Assembly (NCBI GenBank): GCA_947462335.1
Contig: OX381714.1
Coordinates: 56,465,800 to 56,529,799 of the forward strand
Length of the DNA stretch: 64,000 nt
Direction: 5' to 3'
From: Harmothoe impar
Taxonomy: Eukaryota; Annelida; Polychaeta; Phyllodocida; Polynoidae
Below are positions 61,801-64,000 of the stretch, in pieces. Numbering within the stretch: position 1 is the first letter of the stretch; every line of letters begins with the position of its first letter. The position numbers and the translations under genes were made by a program. The notes beneath the pieces are model-generated. The model was not told where the DNA came from, made no database searches, and worked only from the letters and a program-made list of their open reading frames with translations.

Positions 61801-62262
61801 ACACTAATGTTTTCAAATCTACGCTGGTGAGTTACTCGCCAGCAGTGAGCACTGCATTGGTGCATCATGCCGACATATTTGCTTAAAGGCAACCTGTAAA
61901 TAAAAAATGGTATACAACTTTATGTAACGTTTCCCCATGGCTCCTTATTGTGGCAAAACATTATGTAACGTTAAACACGTTATTTTGACGTAAAATAACG
62001 TATTTTTGTTAGCTGGGACCAGTACAGGTATACCTTGCTGTGCATATCGTTTCATCCGTTTGCTCTTATCGCCGTCCTTAACCCCACAGCGGGGCAGTGA
62101 CATCATCAGTTTAGTCTTGGCGTCTAGTTCCCCTGTTTCCGGTATGCCGGCCGTGCGCTGGAACTTCCTGAGAGCCTCCCGTATGGCGCTGCGGTCCCGG
62201 ATGTTCTCCGTACGCGGGTCCTGGGAGTCTGCCCCCACGTAGCCAAACCGCTGCAGGTAGCT
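52576..62262 (-). CDS. Membrane-type matrix metalloproteinase, basal gene C10 (nine exons visible; signal-peptide exon missing)
   Basis: Joining 62262-62034, 61196-61096, 58799-58595, 56521-56363, 55135-54947, 54272-54139, 53736-53571, 53334-53159 and 52806-52576 gives 529 codons plus stop. All splice sites are GT-AG and every phase matches. Counting from the first visible codon: cysteine switch PRCGVKD (57-63), furin site RMKR (69-72), zinc motif [11 protein letters not shown] (188-198, catalytic Glu189), Met-turn Met206, Thr/Pro linker (233-268), hemopexin domain closed by Cys271 and Cys469, and a hydrophobic tail (about 514-525). MMPs are secreted or surface zinc endopeptidases that cut extracellular matrix and surface proteins; the switch cysteine keeps the zymogen inactive. 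The furin site, hydrophobic tail and lack of an MT-loop insert suggest a GPI-anchored MT4/MT6-like enzyme. That subtype is inference; MMP identity is near certain. The initiating exon with signal peptide is not recognisable and may lie beyond 64000. Confidence 0.93.
52807..53158. other. C10 intron before tail exon (352 bp)
   Basis: Practically identical to the array version at 368-719, with C at the variable intron site as in C3, C4 and C9. Nothing else seen. Confidence 0.7.
53159..53334 (-). CDS. C10 exon: hemopexin repeat ([11 protein letters not shown] to YTDSKLQ)
   Basis: 176 nt, acceptor GACAG, donor GTAGGGC. It encodes blade 3-4 sequence ([15 protein letters not shown], then [15 protein letters not shown]). 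It leaves in phase 0. It is identical in protein to all nine array copies. Confidence 0.93.
53571..53736 (-). CDS. C10 exon: hemopexin repeat ([10 protein letters not shown] to IYAFK); array breakpoint inside
   Basis: 166 nt, acceptor TTTCAG, donor GTTAGC. It encodes hemopexin blades 2-3, including [16 protein letters not shown] and NNNIYAFK. From 53651 rightward it carries four differences from the array exon (two silent; Gly for Ala and Ala for Thr). From 53650 leftward it is practically identical to the array, so the edge of the recent amplification falls inside this exon. Confidence 0.93.
53737..54138. other. C10 intron (402 bp) unlike the array intron
   Basis: After the acceptor region, this intron does not align with the array's 550-bp intron. 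It contains the 137-bp CCCAG MITE (53851-53987) and then an AT-rich tract with TGATGCATGAATGCAG, a motif shared with several intron repeats in the window. Confidence 0.6.
53851..53987. mobile_element. MITE, 137 bp, CCCAG ends, TA target duplication
   Basis: TA flanks CCCAGCTAACAAAAACACGT on the left and CGTTTTTTGTTTACTGGG on the right, an imperfect terminal inverted repeat. The interior is rich in AACGTTAT motifs. There is no coding capacity. The TA duplication and short inverted ends fit a TA-targeting (Tc1/mariner-like) non-autonomous DNA transposon. A related fragment lies at 61977-62016. Confidence 0.8.
54139..54272 (-). CDS. C10 exon: hemopexin repeat ([11 protein letters not shown])
   Basis: 134 nt, acceptor TTTCAG, donor GTAAGTTT. 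It encodes [12 protein letters not shown] through KLYIFA, completing blade 1 and opening blade 2 (VDAAI motif). Three differences from the array exon, all silent. A 170-bp MITE lies 54 bp before the acceptor in the direction of transcription. Confidence 0.92.
54273..54946. other. C10 intron (674 bp) with MITE, otherwise like array intron
   Basis: Apart from the 170-bp MITE, this aligns through most of its length with 1982-2470, with scattered substitutions and small indels (for example CATGCACTTG inserted near 54591). It shows the true, older divergence between C10 and the array. Confidence 0.7.
54326..54495. mobile_element. MITE, about 170 bp, long inverted arms (AGCCAAAAATAA), absent from array
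   Basis: The left arm AGCCAAAAATAATTTTCTCA with TTTCAAGAAACTAAG is inverted on the right as CTTAGTTTCTTGAAATAAG and TTATTTTTGGCT, joined by CCTGGCGG and CCGCCAG, so most of the element is a hairpin. GTG on both sides is a possible target duplication. The array intron at the same place (about 2027) is an empty site. Confidence 0.8.
54947..55135 (-). CDS. C10 exon: Thr/Pro linker and start of hemopexin domain
   Basis: 189 nt, acceptor TTTCCAG, donor GTAAGCAT. The first half is a Thr, Val and Pro rich hinge ([13 protein letters not shown] and on), probably O-glycosylated. [13 protein letters not shown] begins hemopexin blade 1 with the domain's first disulfide cysteine. It differs from the array copies by two silent changes only. 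Confidence 0.93.
55330..55564. mobile_element. TTAA-flanked MITE, about 235 bp (piggyBac-like ends)
   Basis: TTAA precedes CCCTATAAGGGCAGCA; the far end is TGCTGTCATTAAAGGG followed by TTGA, a decayed TTAA. TTAA targets with CCC ends are typical of piggyBac-type elements. There is no coding sequence. The array intron keeps only a short stretch of its interior, apparently a deletion derivative. Confidence 0.65.
55655..56135. repeat. 31-bp minisatellite, about 16 copies, in a C10 intron
   Basis: The GGGTCAGGCATTG start recurs exactly every 31 bp from 55655 to 56120. Two main unit types alternate: CTCGACCCA and CTGGAGCCA (the latter at 55810 and 55903), with degenerate units at both ends. It is contiguous with no spacers. 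The array copies lack it. Confidence 0.92.
56363..56521 (-). CDS. C10 exon: catalytic zinc site ([11 protein letters not shown]) and Met-turn
   Basis: 159 nt, acceptor TTTTGCAG, donor GTGAGTAC. It holds the three zinc-binding histidines and catalytic Glu in [12 protein letters not shown], the Met-turn ALMAPFY, and ends [11 protein letters not shown], the last catalytic helix. This is the first exon that is also carried by every array unit. It differs from the array exon at two bases: one silent, one Asn (here) to Asp (array) in GINLFQ. Confidence 0.96.
56522..58594. other. C10 intron (2073 bp) upstream of the zinc-site exon
   Basis: About 155 bases next to the exon align with the array spacer, then comes the 1516-bp transposon. 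Homology to the array resumes for about 45 bases (58193-58240) and then ends. The rest to 58594 is unmatched, with TGCATGAATGCAGCAC-type repeat remnants near 58335. Confidence 0.7.
56677..58192. mobile_element. Non-autonomous DNA transposon, 1516 bp, TA target duplication
   Basis: Ends are CCCAGCAAATTAGTT and AACTAATTTGCTGGG, a perfect 15-bp inverted repeat, with TA directly outside both. The array spacer shows the empty site: ACTCCTAATTGGCATAGATA (about 3327) corresponds to ACTCCTA plus element plus TAATTGTCACAGATA. I see no transposase: the longest open frames (minus 56894-57175, plus 57567-57809) have no recognisable motif. The interior carries ACACCTGGTGTCA-type inverted motifs and a GGTCCCGAAGGGACC palindrome. 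Confidence 0.88.
58595..58799 (-). CDS. C10 exon: structural zinc and calcium sites of the catalytic domain
   Basis: 205 nt, acceptor TTATAG, donor GTGAGA. It encodes [10 protein letters not shown], then [18 protein letters not shown] and [10 protein letters not shown], the His and Asp ligands of the structural zinc and calcium ions. The stretch from PLTF to DIDIEF has no extra loop, unlike the MT-loop of MT1/2/3/5-MMP, so it resembles the GPI-anchored type. It ends in phase 1 and is not present in the array. Confidence 0.94.
60265..60312. repeat. Dispersed repeat, shared with 62504-62552
   Basis: CCTGGTACCGCAGCTAGTGA followed by GGGTCACCAAAGAGCAAAGA and ATACTAAG recurs, with three or so changes, at 62504-62552. 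Both lie in introns of the basal gene. The type of element is unknown. Confidence 0.7.
60530..60692. mobile_element. TTAA-flanked MITE, 163 bp, intact ends (piggyBac-like)
   Basis: TTAA at 60526-60529 and 60693-60696 flank CCCTTCAAGGGCTGCATAGT and, inverted, GAGTGC-type sequence ending CCTCAAAGGG. The interior carries GCATGATGTATGAATGCA. This is the clearest member of a family whose remnants appear at about 1110, 1584, 55330, 58335, 61840 and 63220-63440. Confidence 0.8.
60791..61072. mobile_element. MITE, 282 bp, GGCC ends, TAA target duplication (PIF/Harbinger-like)
   Basis: GGCCAAATTT and AGGTTTGTTTCAGGT on the left are inverted on the right as ACCTGAAACAAACCT and TTTTGGCC. TAA lies outside both ends (TTTAA-GGCC and GGCC-TAATG). 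A three-base TWA duplication with GGCC ends fits PIF/Harbinger. The interior carries direct TAGGGTCG and ATTGACCCCAA repeats. Confidence 0.75.
61096..61196 (-). CDS. C10 exon: N-terminus of the MMP catalytic domain
   Basis: 101 nt, acceptor TTGGCAG, donor GTGAGTTG. It encodes [20 protein letters not shown] and onward to TRAFN, the first beta strand and helix of the catalytic domain just after furin cleavage. It enters in phase 1 and leaves in phase 0, matching its neighbours. There is no copy in the tandem array. Confidence 0.93.
61292..61525. mobile_element. MITE, 234 bp, CCCAGYGGGTACAAAA ends, with ATCA microsatellite
   Basis: CCCAGCGGGTACAAAA on the left and TTTTGTACCCACTGGG on the right form an inverted repeat with one mismatch. 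An (AATC)n tract of about 24 bp lies at 61474-61498 within it. I do not see a clear target duplication. It shares the CCCAG terminus with two other elements in the window. Confidence 0.75.
61915..62016. mobile_element. Truncated copy of the CCCAG/AACGTTA MITE
   Basis: CACGTTATTTTGACGTAAAA and TAACGTATTTTTGTTAGCTGGG match, inverted, the left end of the element at 53851. The other end is not recognisable, so it is truncated or decayed. It ends about 17 bp from the donor of the pro-domain exon. Confidence 0.65.
62034..62262 (-). CDS. C10 exon: MMP pro-domain with cysteine switch and furin site
   Basis: Follows an acceptor ending CTACAG and runs 229 nt to donor GTATAC. It starts in phase 0 with [10 protein letters not shown], the conserved first helix of MMP propeptides. 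LPRCGVKD holds the switch cysteine; the usual residue after PRCGV is Pro, here Lys. RMKR followed by Tyr-Ala matches the furin-cleavage junction of membrane-type MMPs, so activation in the secretory pathway is expected. It ends in phase 1. A MITE fragment lies about 17 bp past the donor. Confidence 0.95.
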
Positions 62263-62309
62263 CTGTAGGACAGGGGAGTGATTAATATATATTATATATG
62301 TATATATTA

Positions 62310-62495
62310 GGCCAAAAAGAATTTATGCAATTTTGAAGAAGATAACGTATTTTTACCCATTTTTGGTCAATTTTATTTTCATCAGAGAGGCTGGATAGTA
62401 CTTTCATATTAAAAAAGATATAATTCTTTTAAAATCCGACCTGACGACCCTACATTTTCCTCCCAAGTTACCTGAAACAAACCTTTCTTTTGGCC
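62310..62495. mobile_element. MITE, 186 bp, GGCC ends, TTA target duplication (PIF/Harbinger-like)
   Basis: TTA-GGCCAAAAAG on the left and CTTTTGGCC-TTA on the right, with CCTGAAACAAACC just inside the right end as in the element at 60791. The left arm has lost the matching segment. It lies beside a dispersed repeat, 48 bp upstream of the pro-domain exon acceptor. Confidence 0.65.
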
Positions 62496-62503
62496 TTAGC
62501 ACA

Positions 62504-62552
62504 CCCTGGTACTGCAGCTAGTGAGTGTTACCAAAGAGCAAAGAATACTAAG
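62504..62552. repeat. Dispersed repeat, shared with 60265-60312
   Basis: Second copy of the CCTGGTAC(C/T)GCAGCTAGTGA repeat. It starts eight bases after the 62310-62495 MITE. Confidence 0.65.
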
Positions 62553-62600
62553 GGGGTGATCACTTTAACAACAGGAGGCACAAGGCATGGTGAGTCTTTA

Positions 62601-63170
62601 ACCCTATACCCCCCCCCCATAGAGGCAGGCCTACCCCCCTACCCCCCCCCCATAGAGGCAGGCCTACCCCCCTACCCTCCCCCCATGCATAGAGGCAGGC
62701 CTACCCCCCTCCCTCCCCCCATAGAGACAGGCCTCCCCCTCCCCCCATAGAGACAGGCCTCCCCCCCTCCCCCATAGAGACAAGCCTACCCCCCTCACCC
62801 CATAGATACAGGCCTACCCCCTCCCTCCCCCCATAGAGACAGGCCTCCCCCCTCCCCTCCCCCCATAGAGACAGGCCTACCCCCCTCCCCCATAGAGACA
62901 AGCCCATATCCCTCCCCCCATAGATACAGGCCTTCCCCCTCCCCTCCCCCCATAGAGACAGGCCTCCCCCCCCTCCCCTTCCCCCATAGAGACAGGCCTA
63001 CCCCCTCCCCCATCATTAGAGACAAGCCTACCTCCCCCCCCCCATAAATACAGGCCTACCCCCTCCCTCCCCCCATAGAGACATGCCTCCCCCCTCCCCC
63101 ATAGAGACAGGCCTACCCCCTCCCCCCATAGAGACAGGCCTACCCCTCCCCCATCCTCCATAGAGGCAGG
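62601..63170. repeat. C-rich minisatellite, about 28-bp unit, roughly 20 copies
   Basis: CATAGAGACAGGCCTACCCC followed by runs of C and CTCCCCC repeats with variable C-run lengths. On the sense strand of the gene (minus) it is G-rich, with many runs of four to nine G, so it could form G-quadruplexes in DNA or pre-mRNA. The glycine-rich frames across it are repeat artefacts. Similar AGGCACAAGG(C/T)ATGGT sequence flanks both sides (about 62577 and 63189). Confidence 0.9.
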
Positions 63171-64000
63171 CCTTCCCACCAGGCCCATCAACACTGAGGC
63201 ACAAGGTATGGTCTCATTACCTTTTAACCCTTTATGGACGGTGTAACACCTGTGGTTTAACCCTTAAAGGACGTTATGATCCTCTAAGGAAGGCGAGTTT
63301 CTTAACCCTTTAACGATGGCGTGGTGAGTCTCTTAACTTTTAGCAGAGGTTGCATCGTGCTTTAATGCCATATCTATGCCATTTGCCGCCATAATGCATG
63401 AATGCAGCCCTGGTGAGCCAGACCTGCATCCATGCATCATGCCGACCTTTTGGAATGTATCAATCCTGTAGGGTCGTCATGATACTTGAATGCAGCTCTG
63501 GCGAGATTAATTAATTCTTAACCAATAAAACCTGGTGGGAAAAACATAATTCTATACATTCTAACCCACAAGTAAAAATAAAAAAGGCTCTCTCGTCATA
63601 TCTCTCAGTCCATAGTGATAAGAAACCTTTTTGAATGGCCTAAATGACTTGTTGGCATTAATGTTACTCTGAATACCAAATATGTTTTCATACATAAGAC
63701 GGGACCATGCACTCTATTATCAAAGTAAATTTTAGAACACTGTGAAAATATTTCACAACATCCCATCCAATAAAATATCCAGGATCCTCTGGATGCTGCT
63801 TGGGTTGAGACGTGCATGTGTGTGTGTGTGTGTAGGGGGGGGGTGATTATAGGTCATGTTAGTTTAGCGCTGACCCTTTTGCCCCGCCCCCTCTACATTA
63901 CCCACATCTGATCGGAATGTGAAAGGAACCCAAACCTTATCCTGTATGTAAACATGGTATATAAAGTCCTAGTTCCAAAAATCCGGGTTCTCAATCTCTC

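Larger units (their letters stand above)
61197..62033. other. C10 intron (837 bp) between pro-domain and catalytic exons
   Basis: Holds a 234-bp MITE (61292-61525) and a fragment of the CCCAG/AACGTTA family next to the donor (about 61915-62016). It also has a TTAA-family remnant (CAGTGAGCACTGCATTGGTG near 61845). No gene seen. Confidence 0.65.
62263..64000. other. Region upstream of the pro-domain exon; no first exon recognised
   Basis: Contains the MITE, dispersed repeat and minisatellite listed separately. A cluster of TTAACCCTTTA and GCATGAATGCAGCCCTGG repeat remnants follows (63220-63500), and a GT microsatellite with a G-run (63817-63843). I searched the minus strand by eye for a short Met-plus-hydrophobic exon with a donor and found none. 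It is either missed or beyond 64000. Confidence 0.55.

Noticed and set aside
62701..63194. Gly-rich minus-strand frames (repeated LSLWGEG and PVSMG)
   Set aside because: They are generated by the C-rich minisatellite in all three frames, without splice or start support.

Overview
The window is animal genomic DNA: split genes with GT-AG introns, many short inverted-repeat transposons (MITEs), minisatellites and no long open reading frames. One gene family accounts for all coding sequence I can support, a matrix metalloproteinase (MMP) read on the minus strand. The short introns, MITE load and membrane-type MMP layout would fit a lancelet or another marine invertebrate, but the species is my inference and is weakly supported.

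Layout from right to left, which is the direction of transcription. 62263-64000 is non-coding and holds a C-rich minisatellite. The basal gene (called C10) spans 62262-52576. Its exons encode the pro-domain with cysteine switch and furin site, the catalytic domain, a Thr/Pro-rich linker, a hemopexin domain and a short hydrophobic C-terminal tail. All exon phases agree and give 529 codons before the stop. The first exon, with start codon and signal peptide, was not found. Introns of C10 carry a 1.5 kb TA-flanked transposon, several MITEs and a 31-bp minisatellite.

From about 53650 to the left edge the DNA is a head-to-tail tandem array with a 5827-bp period (the last interval is 5823 bp). Every unit carries the same six exons (zinc-site exon, linker/hemopexin start, three further hemopexin exons, tail exon with stop), all open and with intact splice sites. 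No unit carries the pro-domain or the first catalytic exons. Nine extra copies of the 3' half of the gene (C1-C9) therefore lie downstream of one complete 5' half, and the array probably continues past position 1. The units are almost identical, and their few variants are shared in a mosaic pattern that indicates recombination or gene conversion.

The basal gene should make a furin-activated cell-surface protease, most like the GPI-anchored membrane-type MMPs. The array copies cannot encode a complete protease alone. They could serve as phase-compatible alternative 3' ends, be transcribed from unseen start exons, or be inert. I cannot decide among these from sequence. An assembly error in copy number is also possible.
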